From CAIKMD01 sp036501365 (lineage in GTDB: Bacteria; Pseudomonadota; Alphaproteobacteria; ATCC43930; CGMCC-115725), in contig DASYAL010000078.1 of NCBI GenBank assembly GCA_036501365.1, positions 62,001 to 126,000 on the forward strand: 64,000 bases of DNA, in the 5' to 3' direction. The notes beneath the pieces were generated by a model. It did no database searches. It saw only the letters and a program-made list of their open reading frames with translations, and was not told the origin of the DNA. This document shows, piece by piece, positions 8,504 to 17,138 of the stretch. Position 1 is the first letter of the stretch. The number at the start of each line of letters is the position of its first letter. The position numbers and the translations under genes are program-made.

Positions 8504-9598
8504 ATGATCGCCTGCCTGTCGCCGAACGGTCAGAACCTCAATCGCAGCGACGCTGCGCCGACGCGGTTGCTCGTCGCTACCTTGCGCGGCATCAATGTGC
8601 TCGAGCGCCCGAAGGCGGGCGCGGCATGGACCGATCACGGCCGCATGCTCGACGGGCATCACTGCAGCTCGATCATGATCGAGCCGCGGCGCGGCGGCAT
8701 CTTTGCCGGCATGCATTCCGGCGGGCTTTATTTCAGTAGCGACGGCGGCAAGAGCTGGGAGAAGCGGTCGAACGGCATCACCATCGATCAGGTGTTCTGC
8801 GTCGGCTACGCGCACCACCGCGACACGGTCGCGCTCTATGCCGGAACCGAGCCCGCTTCGATATTCCGCAGCGACGATTACGGTGAGAGCTGGGTGGAGC
8901 AGCCCGGCGTCAAGGAGACTGAAGGCCGCGACAAGTGGTCGTTCCCGAGCCCACCGCATGCCGCGCATGTGAAGACCATGACCATCGATTCGCGCGATCC
9001 GAACGTCATCTATGCCGGGGTCGAGCAGGGCGACCTTTTGAAGACAACCGACGGCGGCGCGACCTGGCGCGTGCTCGACGATTACTCGAAGCCGAGCGAT
9101 TGGACCTATCGCGACATCCATCTCGTGGTCGTGCATCCGGAGAACTCGGCCGAGCTCTATATGACGACCGGCATGGGCCTTTATCGCAGCCGCGATGCCG
9201 GCAAGACCTGGACGCTGATCGTCGATAACGGCTTTGCCATCGGCTATCCCGACCACCTGATCATCTCGCCGCGCGACGGCAATACGATGTTCATGGCCGG
9301 CGCGGGCGAGAATCCCGGCACCTGGCGCGCCTCCAAAAGCGCAAAAGCAACCATCGCCAAATCGCTCGATCGCGGCGTGACCTGGAGCGACAGCAGCAAA
9401 GGCCTTCCCGCCGATCGTCGGGCGAACATCGAGGCGATGAGCATGGCCGCTTATCCGAGCGGCTTCACGCTTTTTGCCGGCGACACCGACGGCGTTGTCT
9501 ATGCGAGCGATGATGGCGCCGACAGCTGGACGCGCATCGCGGGCGGGTTGGCGCCGATCACAAAAGGCAATCACTACCGCGCCTTGCAATCGGCCTGA
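8504..9598 (+). CDS. Asp-box (BNR/sialidase-like) repeat beta-propeller protein
   Basis: The 364-residue protein contains at least six Asp-box motifs of the S/T-x-D-x-G-x-S/T-W type, including SSDGGKSW, RSDDYGESW, TTDGGATW, RSRDAGKTW, SLDRGVTW and ASDDGADSW. They are spaced like propeller blades and related to sialidase, VPS10 and YCF48 repeats. There is no signal peptide and no recognisable catalytic residue set, so it is probably cytoplasmic. It sits between the binding protein and an extradiol dioxygenase gene. The function is unknown: it could be a scaffold or sensor, or a lactonase-like enzyme for a pathway intermediate. The start at 8504 has GAGG six bases upstream; a GTG at 8498 is possible. 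Confidence 0.8.
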   Translation: MIACLSPNGQNLNRSDAAPTRLLVATLRGINVLERPKAGAAWTDHGRMLDGHHCSSIMIEPRRGGIFAGMHSGGLYFSSDGGKSWEKRSNGITIDQVFCVGYAHHRDTVALYAGTEPASIFRSDDYGESWVEQPGVKETEGRDKWSFPSPPHAAHVKTMTIDSRDPNVIYAGVEQGDLLKTTDGGATWRVLDDYSKPSDWTYRDIHLVVVHPENSAELYMTTGMGLYRSRDAGKTWTLIVDNGFAIGYPDHLIISPRDGNTMFMAGAGENPGTWRASKSAKATIAKSLDRGVTWSDSSKGLPADRRANIEAMSMAAYPSGFTLFAGDTDGVVYASDDGADSWTRIAGGLAPITKGNHYRALQSA

Positions 9599-9600
9599 CG

Positions 9601-10536
9601 ATGCCCGTCGTCCTTGGCCTCGCCTCATCGCACGCGCCCTCCATGTTCGTCGCGGCCGAGCATTGGCCGATGGTCCATCGCGGCCTCGCCGGTTCCGTGC
9701 CGCAGCCGCCGGAATTCGCGCAGGAGACGCCTGCCGTGCTCGAAGAGCATGCGCGCCGCGTCAAAGCCGGTTTCGTCACGCTGCGGCAGCAACTCGAAGC
9801 GGTGCGGCCGGATGCGCTGTTCATCATCGGCGACGACCAGAACGAGCTGTTCTCGAAAGCGCTGATCCCGAGCTTCGCGATGTTCGTCGGCGACGCCGCC
9901 GAAGGCACCTACAGCATCACCTGGATCGGCGAGAAGCCACAGGACAACCGGATCACCCTGCCCTGCAACCCCGCGATCGCGAAGATCGCGCTCGACGGCC
10001 TGGTCGCGCGCGGCTTCGATTTCGGCTTCGTCGAGAAGCTGACGCCGCTGGCGCGGCCGGAACTCGGCATCGGCCATGCCTTTACGCGCATCGGCCGTGT
10101 CATGGGTCTCGTCGAGAACGGCATCCCGGCGATTCCGATCTTCACCAATGCCTATCACCCGCCGCTGCCGACGGCCGCGCGCTGCTATGCGCTCGGCCAG
10201 GCTTTGCGCGATATTTTCGCCGACCGGCCGGAACGTGTGGCCGTCTATGGCTCCGGCGGCTTGTCACACGATCCGCGCGGGCCGCGCGCCGGCTGGGTCG
10301 ACGAGCGGCTCGACCGTTGGGTGCTTGACTGCATCGCACAAGCCAAGGGCGCGGAGCTGAAGACGCTCTTCACCACCGTCACTCCCGATTCCCCGAATCT
10401 GCGCGGCGGCACCGGCGAGATCCGCAATTGGATCGCTATCGCCGGCGCTTTCCCCGCGACCAAGGCGATCGTGGTCGATTACGTTCCATCGCGCCATGCC
10501 GTGACCGGCCTTGGCTTCGCCTATTGGAACGCTTGA
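9601..10536 (+). CDS. Class III extradiol ring-cleavage dioxygenase, LigB-type catalytic subunit
   Basis: The 311-residue protein belongs to the LigB superfamily. LASSHAPSM at the N-terminus holds His11 in the position of the LigB iron ligand, followed by FIIGDDQNELF, NAYHPPLPTA and GSGGLSHDP with further conserved His residues. These enzymes use non-haem Fe(II) to cleave catecholic or protocatechuate-like rings adjacent to the hydroxyls. No LigA-like small subunit is adjacent, so it may act alone as other single-chain members do. It begins right after the stop of the Asp-box gene and is followed closely by an amidohydrolase gene. Confidence 0.87.
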   Translation: MPVVLGLASSHAPSMFVAAEHWPMVHRGLAGSVPQPPEFAQETPAVLEEHARRVKAGFVTLRQQLEAVRPDALFIIGDDQNELFSKALIPSFAMFVGDAAEGTYSITWIGEKPQDNRITLPCNPAIAKIALDGLVARGFDFGFVEKLTPLARPELGIGHAFTRIGRVMGLVENGIPAIPIFTNAYHPPLPTAARCYALGQALRDIFADRPERVAVYGSGGLSHDPRGPRAGWVDERLDRWVLDCIAQAKGAELKTLFTTVTPDSPNLRGGTGEIRNWIAIAGAFPATKAIVVDYVPSRHAVTGLGFAYWNA

Positions 10537-10539
10537 TCC

Positions 10540-11517
10540 ATGCGGATCATCGCGATCGAAGAGCATTTCTCGCATCCGGCCTACCGCCAGAAGACCGGCG
10601 CCAACGAGGCGCGCAGCTATTACATCACCTCGCGCAGCGAGAAGCTCGGCCACGACATCGCCACGGAGATCGACGATCTCGGCGAAGCGCGGCTGAAGCA
10701 GATGGATGCGGCCGGAATCGATCTCCAGGTCTTGTCGCTCAACGCGCCGATCGCGCAGGGCTTCGAGGCGGACGAAGCCATCGCGATGGCCAAGCACATA
10801 AACAACCGGCTTGCCGCCGCGGTAACGGCGCATCCCAAACGCTTCGCCGGATTCGCGGCGCTGCCGGTCGCGGTGCCCGAGGCCGCCGCCGACGAGCTGG
10901 AGCGCTGCGTCCGGGATCATCGCTTCGTCGGTGCGATGCTCCACGGCCATGTCATGGGCGGCTTTCTCGATGAGAAGAAATTCTGGCCGATCTTCGCGCG
11001 CGCGGAAAAGCTCGGCGTGCCGATCTTTCTGCATCCGGCGCTGCCGCATCCCGGCGCGATGAAAGCCTATTTCGAGGGATTCGAAGACTTGCTCGCGCGG
11101 CCCGGCTGGGGCTTTGCCGTCGATACCAGCATCCATTTCCTCCGCATCCTCTTCGCGGGCGTGTTCGACGCTTATCCAAAGTTGCAATTAATCATGGGTC
11201 ATCTCGGCGAAGGCCTGCCCTTCGCCATGCATCGTCTCAACGATCACACCCATCTCGTGGCGAAACGCCGCGGCCTCCAGAAGACGCCGCTCGACTACAT
11301 CCGCGACCATCTCTATGTCGCGACCAGCGGCAACTGGTACGAGCCGGCTTTCCAGTGCACGCGGCTCGCGCTGGGTGCCGAGCGCATCCTCTGGGCCATC
11401 GATTGGCCTTACGAGGCAAATAACGTCGGCATGGCGTTCTGGAACCAGCTCAACCTCAGCGAGGACGAGCGCGCGATGATCGCGCATGGCAATGCCGAGC
11501 GGCTGCTGCGGCTTTAG
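10540..11517 (+). CDS. Amidohydrolase-2 family metal-dependent hydrolase/decarboxylase
   Basis: The 325-residue TIM-barrel protein has the N-terminal metal pair of the gamma-resorcylate decarboxylase/ACMSD group (EEHF, Glu7 and His9), FLHPALP with a likely third ligand, LIMGHLGEGLPF, and IDWPYE with the catalytic Asp. Family members decarboxylate aromatic or ring-cleaved acids without oxygen. In this operon it could decarboxylate a hydroxybenzoate before ring cleavage or a muconate-semialdehyde-like product after it. The start at 10540 lies three bases past the upstream stop codon. Confidence 0.87.
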   Translation: MRIIAIEEHFSHPAYRQKTGANEARSYYITSRSEKLGHDIATEIDDLGEARLKQMDAAGIDLQVLSLNAPIAQGFEADEAIAMAKHINNRLAAAVTAHPKRFAGFAALPVAVPEAAADELERCVRDHRFVGAMLHGHVMGGFLDEKKFWPIFARAEKLGVPIFLHPALPHPGAMKAYFEGFEDLLARPGWGFAVDTSIHFLRILFAGVFDAYPKLQLIMGHLGEGLPFAMHRLNDHTHLVAKRRGLQKTPLDYIRDHLYVATSGNWYEPAFQCTRLALGAERILWAIDWPYEANNVGMAFWNQLNLSEDERAMIAHGNAERLLRL

Positions 11518-11529
11518 GGAGTGCTTCGA

Positions 11530-12495
11530 ATGACGGTGGCGATCTCGCGACGTGATGCGCTGGCGATGCTGGGAAGCGCGCTGACCGCGACTTTGCCGCT
11601 GCGCGGAGCGCGCGCCGCCGATCTGCCGCTGCTGCATGTCAGCATGGTGCCGATCTTTGTCGTCGCGCCGCATGTCGTCGCCGACCGAAACGGCTGGTTC
11701 GCCGAGCAAGGCATCGCGGTGACGACGCAGCCGGTGCAAAGCGGCACCATCGGCATCCCCGGCTTGACGAGCGGAAGCTTCGATATCCTTTATTCCAACA
11801 CCGTCGCGGTGCTGACCGCGCTTGAACGCGGCATCGACCTGCGCATCATCGAGCAAGGCACGAAGATCCCGGTGAAGCCGCCGGATCCTGCGGCGCTTGT
11901 GCAGCGCAAGGGCGGCGGCATGAAATCGGGCAAGGATCTCGAAGGCAAGACGATCGGCGTCGCCTCCAAATTCGATATTCAATGGCTGATCGCGCAGGCC
12001 TGGATCAAGCAGACCGGCGGCGACGCGAGCAAGGTCAGCTATCGCGAGATGCCGCTCCCATCGATGCTCGATGCGCTCGCCAATAATCAGGTCGATGCAG
12101 TGGTCGCGGTTGATCCGTTCCTGACCGTCGGCCTCGGCGACCCGCGTTTCGAGCTGCTCGCTTGGGCCCAGTCGGAGGTGATGCCCGGCTACCCCAGCTC
12201 GCTCTGGGTGATTTCGAGCGACGTCGCCGAGAAGAAGGCCGATCTCATTCGCGCTTACATGCGCGGCTTTGCCAAAGGCGCGCAATGGGTCAACGACCAT
12301 CTCGGCGATCCGGAATATCTCAAGCTGGTCGCGAGCTTTACGAAGACCGACCCGACGCTGCTCGCCAAGATGGTGGTCGGGCCGCAGCCTATGGATATCG
12401 ACGTCGCGGGTATCGAGCATGTCGCCGCGCTGATGAAGGAAAACGGCTTGCTAAAGATCGATATCGACATCGCCGCCAAGATCTTCCGCTCGTGA
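11530..12495 (+). CDS. NMT1/SsuA-type ABC substrate-binding protein
   Basis: The 321-residue exported protein has a Tat-like leader (SRRDALAMLGSALTATLPL, cleavage likely after ARA), then a periplasmic-binding fold of the NMT1/THI5/SsuA type: VVADRNGWFAEQGIAV, then SGSFDILYSNTVAVLTALERG. Such proteins bind sulfonates, nitrate-like ions, pyrimidines or aromatic acids. It is last in the plus operon and again lacks an adjacent permease or ATPase. The ATG at 11530 has AGGGA upstream; a GTG at 11521 would add three residues. Confidence 0.86.
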   Translation: MTVAISRRDALAMLGSALTATLPLRGARAADLPLLHVSMVPIFVVAPHVVADRNGWFAEQGIAVTTQPVQSGTIGIPGLTSGSFDILYSNTVAVLTALERGIDLRIIEQGTKIPVKPPDPAALVQRKGGGMKSGKDLEGKTIGVASKFDIQWLIAQAWIKQTGGDASKVSYREMPLPSMLDALANNQVDAVVAVDPFLTVGLGDPRFELLAWAQSEVMPGYPSSLWVISSDVAEKKADLIRAYMRGFAKGAQWVNDHLGDPEYLKLVASFTKTDPTLLAKMVVGPQPMDIDVAGIEHVAALMKENGLLKIDIDIAAKIFRS

Positions 12496-12601
12496 GCCGG
12501 CGCGGCGCGCCGACATAGAATCGCCAAATTTACGGCCGACCCTGCGCCGCAAGACGCATGGGGAATGGCCTCGATGACGCCTCTGCCGCGAACCGGTTCC
12601 G

Positions 12602-13606
12602 ATGATCCTGCCGCGACGCCGTGACGTGCTGGCGGCCGGCGCAGCGTCGCTGCTTCTGCCCGCGCTGACGCTCCCGGCGGCCGGCGCCGGCGAAGCACCG
12701 GCCGCGACCGGCGGCACCGGCTGGGGACGGAAGTCGAGTTGGAATTTCGGCACCGCCCCCGGCAACAACGTCGCCTCGTTCGCCGAGTGGCTCGGCGCCG
12801 GCTGGTTCATGGACGAGACGCCGCGCTATCTCAACGACGAGTGCGAGACCTACAACACCACCGACCGCACGAATGGCAACGCGAACTTCATGCCGTTCGC
12901 CGATCATTGCGACATCGTCGCGATCTGGAATGGCGGCCCGATCGCCTCGGCGCAAGGTAATGGCAGTATCAGCTCACTGATGGTGCGCTATGACGTGCCA
13001 GCGCCGAACGCCGTCGGCTATTACGAGCTGACCTGCAAGATCCCATCGGTGAGCGGCGCCTGGCCGGCTTGGTGGACGGTCGGACATGCGCCGGGCTCGC
13101 CCCAAGGTGCCTCCACCTGGGGACCGGAAATCGACGTCTTGGAATTCTACGACGCCAACACCACGCTGTTGACGAGCACGCTGCACGGTTCGACGACGCC
13201 GTCCTATTGCTTCTTGCGCCGCGGCGGGTATCCGCCGGGCACGCCCCAGACGCCTTCCACCGTCTATGACGGCAAGGAGTCATGGGACATGGGCCATTTC
13301 ACCTACCGGCCGGGCGCCGATTTTTCCCAGGCCTATCATCGCTTCGGTGCGAAGATCGCTGCTGATTACAGCATCTCGATCTGGGTCGACGATGTGCCCA
13401 TCGGCGTCTTCGCCGCGGATCAGTATTGCGACGACCGCGGCCGCCCCGTCGCGGTGGAGCTGCTCGTCAACCTTGCGCTAGGAACGAGGCATCCCGATCC
13501 GGTGAGGTCGATTCGTACCGCCGACTTCGGCGGCGCCGGCAATCGCGGAGCCGCGAACAAGTTCCGCCTCAGCCTCAAGAACATCCAGATTTGGGGACCG
13601 GCTTAA
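12602..13606 (+). CDS. Exported GH16-like glycoside hydrolase
   Basis: The 334-residue protein starts with a Tat-type signal (PRRRDVLAAGAASLLLPAL) and continues as a concanavalin-like jelly roll. PEIDVLEFYD carries the GH16 catalytic pattern ExDxxE (Glu176, Asp178, Glu181), preceded by the aromatic cleft segment AWPAWWTVG. GH16 enzymes hydrolyse or transglycosylate beta-1,3/1,4 glucans and galactans. It should act in the periplasm or outside the cell. It precedes the FkbH/MBOAT cassette by 222 bp on the same strand, so a shared extracellular glycan is possible but unproven. Confidence 0.85.
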   Translation: MILPRRRDVLAAGAASLLLPALTLPAAGAGEAPAATGGTGWGRKSSWNFGTAPGNNVASFAEWLGAGWFMDETPRYLNDECETYNTTDRTNGNANFMPFADHCDIVAIWNGGPIASAQGNGSISSLMVRYDVPAPNAVGYYELTCKIPSVSGAWPAWWTVGHAPGSPQGASTWGPEIDVLEFYDANTTLLTSTLHGSTTPSYCFLRRGGYPPGTPQTPSTVYDGKESWDMGHFTYRPGADFSQAYHRFGAKIAADYSISIWVDDVPIGVFAADQYCDDRGRPVAVELLVNLALGTRHPDPVRSIRTADFGGAGNRGAANKFRLSLKNIQIWGPA

Positions 13607-13828
13607 GCGTTCTTTGCTGCCTTAGGCTCTGCTTTTACGTGGCCGGACGGCCGGCCGATGCGGGCAAGGTTAGCTGTTCGCGGAAAGAATCGTGCGGAAC
13701 GACGAAACACCGGAACATAGCAGCGGGGTCATGCATTTAGGGCCGAGACCGGCAAAGCCTCGGGCACTCGATCGAAGAAGACAGCGGTGTCCGATGACGC
13801 GCTTGGACCGCAATGGAGGGTAGCGGCT

Positions 13829-14074
13829 ATGGACAACATCTATCAGCTGCTTACCTCGATTTTCCGCGATGTGTTCGAAGACGGTGCCATCGTCGTCACT
13901 CCGGAACTTACGGCAAAGGACGTGCCGGAATGGGACAGCCTCAACCACATTCGCCTGCTTCTGGCGGTGCAAAAGGCTTTCCGAATTAAATTTACCGCGG
14001 CGCAGACGGCCAATTTGAAAAATGTCGGCGACCTCGCGGCGCTGATCTACAGCAAATCCCCGACGCTCGCATGA
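13829..14074 (+). CDS. Acyl carrier protein of an FkbH/MBOAT cassette
   Basis: The 81-residue carrier protein has the phosphopantetheine motif EWDSLNHI (Ser37) and the usual four-helix spacing. It is not the housekeeping AcpP: the motif is WDSL rather than DSLD, as in carriers served by FkbH or DltA. It should carry a thioester-bound acyl or glyceryl group for the downstream enzymes. The ATG at 13829 has GGAGGG eight bases upstream. Its stop codon overlaps the fkbH-like start (ATGA). Confidence 0.92.
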   Translation: MDNIYQLLTSIFRDVFEDGAIVVTPELTAKDVPEWDSLNHIRLLLAVQKAFRIKFTAAQTANLKNVGDLAALIYSKSPTLA

Positions 14075-16011
14075 GTGGCGAACTCTTTACCGGTCTCGCT
14101 TGGTTGCAGAAGCCAATGGCGAGCTTCGTCGACGACTGCAAGGCGCTCTCATCGGATTCCGCTCCCGGTCCGGGCTTCCGCGCCCTTGCCAACTGCGCGC
14201 TCGATGACAACCAGTTGGGCCGCCTAGGTCGTGCGATCATCAAGGCTGCGAAAGAAGGTCGCAGTCTCAAACCTTTGCAGCCCTTCCGTTTGGGGATCAT
14301 CGGTAATGGCACGTTGGACTTCTTAATACCGCAACTCGTCGCCAGCGCCGCGCGGCACGGTTTCGCGCTCGATTGCATCCGCGCCGATTACGGCCAGATC
14401 GCGCAGGAAGCATTCAATCCCGAAAGCCATATCAACGCCGCCAAGCCCGACGCGGTGCTGATCGCTCTCGATCACCGCGGTCTGCCGCTGCGTTTCGTGA
14501 TCGGCGACGCGGATGCCGAGCAAGCTGATATCGAGGCAGCACTGGCATACCTCAACGCGCTGCGTCAAAGCATCCGCTGCCATGCAGGTGCCATTTCCAT
14601 CGTCCAGACCCTGCCCCCGCCGCCCGAGGGGCTTTTCGGGAGCTTCGATCGGCGCGTGCCAGGGACCAAGCGGCGGGTTATCGAGGGCCTTAACCGCGGC
14701 ATCGCCGAGAGTCTCGCCGGAACCGAAGATTTGCTGCTCGATGTCGCGGGCCTCGCCGAGACCATCGGGCTCGGTCTTTGGCACTCGCCGCCTTTGTGGA
14801 ACTTAGCCAAGCTTGGCTGCGATAATTCCTGCGTCCCGATCTATGCCGATCACGTAGCGCGGGTCATCGGCGCACTGCGCGGGCGGAGCCGCAAATGCCT
14901 CGTTCTCGATCTCGACAACACGCTTTGGGGCGGCGTTATCGGCGACGATGGACTTGAAGGCATCAAAGTCGCGCAAGGCGACGCAACCGGCGAGGCATAT
15001 CTCGCTGTGCAGGAACTCGCCCTCGCTCTGCGCAGCCGCGGGATCGTGCTGGCCGTGTCTTCGAAAAACACCGACGAAATCGCGCGCTCGCCTTTCCAGA
15101 GCCACCCCGAGATGCTGCTGAAGGAGGATCACTTCGCCGTCTTCCAGGCAAATTGGAACGACAAGGCAACCAACATCCAGGCGATCGCCGAAGAATTGTC
15201 GCTCGGCCTTGATGCAATGGTGTTCCTCGACGACAACCCGGTCGAACGCGACTTGGTACGGCGGATGCTGCCGCAGGTGGCGGTGCCGGAACTGCCGGAA
15301 GATCCGGCGCTTTATGCGCGCACCCTCGCGGCGGCCGGCTACTTCGAGTCCGTTGCCTTCTCCAACGAAGACCGCACGCGCGCCGAAATGTATCAGATGA
15401 ACGCGCGACGCGTCGCTCTACAGAAGGCCGCCGGCGATCTCGATTCCTATCTTGCCTCGCTCGAGATGGAGATCACCTTCGCCCCCTTCGACCGCACCGG
15501 TCGCGCGCGTATCAGCCAGCTGATCAACAAATCGAACCAATTCAATCTGACGACGCGGCGCTATAGCGAGGCCGATGTTGCAGCGGCGGAGGAAGACCCG
15601 AACGTTTTCACCTTACAGGTTCGTCTCGTCGACAAGTTCGGCGACAACGGCATGATCTGCGTGATCGTCTGCCGGCCAGACCCCTCCGGTGCCCCGAGCA
15701 CGAAGACATGGGCGATCGATACCTGGCTGATGAGTTGCCGTGTGCTCGGCCGCAAGGTCGAGCAGATGGTCCTGCGCGAGATCCTCATGGAGGCGCGCGA
15801 GGCCGGGATCGAGATGCTGGTCGGCGTCTATCGCCCGAGCGAAAAGAACGCGATGGTGCGCGACCATTACGTTGGCCTTGGCTTTGCCAAATTGGCGGAA
15901 GAGCCTGACGGCGCGACGCTGTGGGCGATGCCGGCGGCTACCCCGGTCGAGATCGCACCGATGGCGGTGCGGCGGCAAGGTCGCGTGCAGAGACCCGTTG
16001 AGGCGGTCTGA
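14071..16011 (+). CDS. FkbH-like HAD-superfamily enzyme (glyceryl/acyl-ACP loading)
   Basis: The 646-residue protein has an N-terminal SGNH-like/unknown region (about 1-270), a HAD phosphatase domain with the nucleophile motif VLDLDNTLWGGVIGDDG (about 276-292) and VFLDDNPVERDLVRR (about 390), and a C-terminal GNAT-like domain. FkbH proteins dephosphorylate 1,3-bisphosphoglycerate and load a glyceryl group onto an ACP Ser-phosphopantetheine. Coupling by overlap to a dedicated ACP gene fits that chemistry. In polyketide clusters the product is an extender unit; no polyketide synthase is present here, and the next genes point to transfer onto an extracytoplasmic acceptor. The exact acyl group is inference. 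Confidence 0.9.
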   Translation: MSGELFTGLAWLQKPMASFVDDCKALSSDSAPGPGFRALANCALDDNQLGRLGRAIIKAAKEGRSLKPLQPFRLGIIGNGTLDFLIPQLVASAARHGFALDCIRADYGQIAQEAFNPESHINAAKPDAVLIALDHRGLPLRFVIGDADAEQADIEAALAYLNALRQSIRCHAGAISIVQTLPPPPEGLFGSFDRRVPGTKRRVIEGLNRGIAESLAGTEDLLLDVAGLAETIGLGLWHSPPLWNLAKLGCDNSCVPIYADHVARVIGALRGRSRKCLVLDLDNTLWGGVIGDDGLEGIKVAQGDATGEAYLAVQELALALRSRGIVLAVSSKNTDEIARSPFQSHPEMLLKEDHFAVFQANWNDKATNIQAIAEELSLGLDAMVFLDDNPVERDLVRRMLPQVAVPELPEDPALYARTLAAAGYFESVAFSNEDRTRAEMYQMNARRVALQKAAGDLDSYLASLEMEITFAPFDRTGRARISQLINKSNQFNLTTRRYSEADVAAAEEDPNVFTLQVRLVDKFGDNGMICVIVCRPDPSGAPSTKTWAIDTWLMSCRVLGRKVEQMVLREILMEAREAGIEMLVGVYRPSEKNAMVRDHYVGLGFAKLAEEPDGATLWAMPAATPVEIAPMAVRRQGRVQRPVEAV

Positions 16012-17138
16012 TGGGTGGGCTTGCGCGCCGCGATCTCTGGCTGCTGCCACTTATTGCCTTCGCGACAGTGGTGGTGCTGTTCCTCGGCTCTGAAGCGGTG
16101 GCGCGTATTTTCTGGCCCGAGCAGTTGTTCAATGCTTGCCGCCTCTTCGATTCCGCGGTCGGCGTCCGTTATCGGCCGAACTGCTCGACGACGATGAAGA
16201 CGCCGGAAGGCCCGTGGTATGTCGCGAGCTATAACGCCTGCGGCTACCGTTCCGACGCACCCTGCGGACCCATACCGCCCGGCACCAGACGCGTCGCGCT
16301 GCTCGGTACCTCAACGAGCGAGGGCTATCTTGTCGAATACCCAAATACGATGGGCGCGCAGATCGAGACCGATTTGACTCGGCTTTGCGGCGCGCCGGTG
16401 CAGGTTCAGAACCTCGGCGCGCTCGCGCCGTTTGGCCATCAACTTCTGCTTCGCATGGACGAAGCCTTGCGATTGCATCCCAACGCCGTCGTTCTCATTC
16501 TCGCGCCATTCGACCTCGAGGACCTTACCGCCGCCGCGGCAACCGATGCACCCACCGCCATACCTGCCGCCGAGCCGCCTGCAGGCTTCGCAAAGCACGT
16601 CTTTGACGAACTGAAGGACAGCCGCGCTCTCACCGTCGCGCAACATTTCCTGTTCCGTAACCTCAACGTCTATTTGTCGCTCTATTTACGCTATGGCGAC
16701 AAGGCCGATTTCCTGCGTTCGCCTTTCACGCCAAAATGGCAAGAGAGGTTGCAGGCACTCGACACGATCGTCGCTGGCCTCAGCGCAAGAGCGCAGCGCG
16801 CCGGTGTCCCTCTGACGCTCGCCTACGTACCGCAGGAGGCGCAGGTCGCATTAATGGCGCCCGGTCGTACCGCCCCGGCAGGCGTTAATCCGGCGGCATT
16901 ACCTGCCGCGATTGCACAGATCGCTGCACGTCATAACGCTATATTCGTCGATAGCTCGCTTGCTTTGCGTACCCATCCAGCACCTGAGCGACTTTACTAT
17001 CAGGTCGATGGGCATTTATCAGGCAAGGGGCAGCCTATCGTTGGATCCTATATCGCGCAGACGCTGGCCGGTAAGAGAGAAGGACCCTTTGCGGCCTGTC
17101 GCGGCACCGTCTCTGCGAGTCTCGAGGTGCCGCAGTGA
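16011..17138 (+). CDS. Membrane-anchored SGNH-like hydrolase/acyltransferase
   Basis: The 375-residue protein has one N-terminal membrane helix (about residues 9-26) and a periplasmic domain. ALLGTSTSEGYLVE (GTS at about 99-101) resembles an SGNH/AlgX block I, and YYQVDGHLSGKG near the C-terminus supplies the Asp-x-His pair. It is therefore a likely periplasmic serine acyltransferase or esterase, comparable in position to DltD or AlgJ/AlgX beside an MBOAT protein. The start codon overlaps the fkbH-like stop (TGATG). Sequence identity to known families looks low by eye, so the catalytic assignment is moderate. Confidence 0.78.
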   Translation: MGGLARRDLWLLPLIAFATVVVLFLGSEAVARIFWPEQLFNACRLFDSAVGVRYRPNCSTTMKTPEGPWYVASYNACGYRSDAPCGPIPPGTRRVALLGTSTSEGYLVEYPNTMGAQIETDLTRLCGAPVQVQNLGALAPFGHQLLLRMDEALRLHPNAVVLILAPFDLEDLTAAAATDAPTAIPAAEPPAGFAKHVFDELKDSRALTVAQHFLFRNLNVYLSLYLRYGDKADFLRSPFTPKWQERLQALDTIVAGLSARAQRAGVPLTLAYVPQEAQVALMAPGRTAPAGVNPAALPAAIAQIAARHNAIFVDSSLALRTHPAPERLYYQVDGHLSGKGQPIVGSYIAQTLAGKREGPFAACRGTVSASLEVPQ

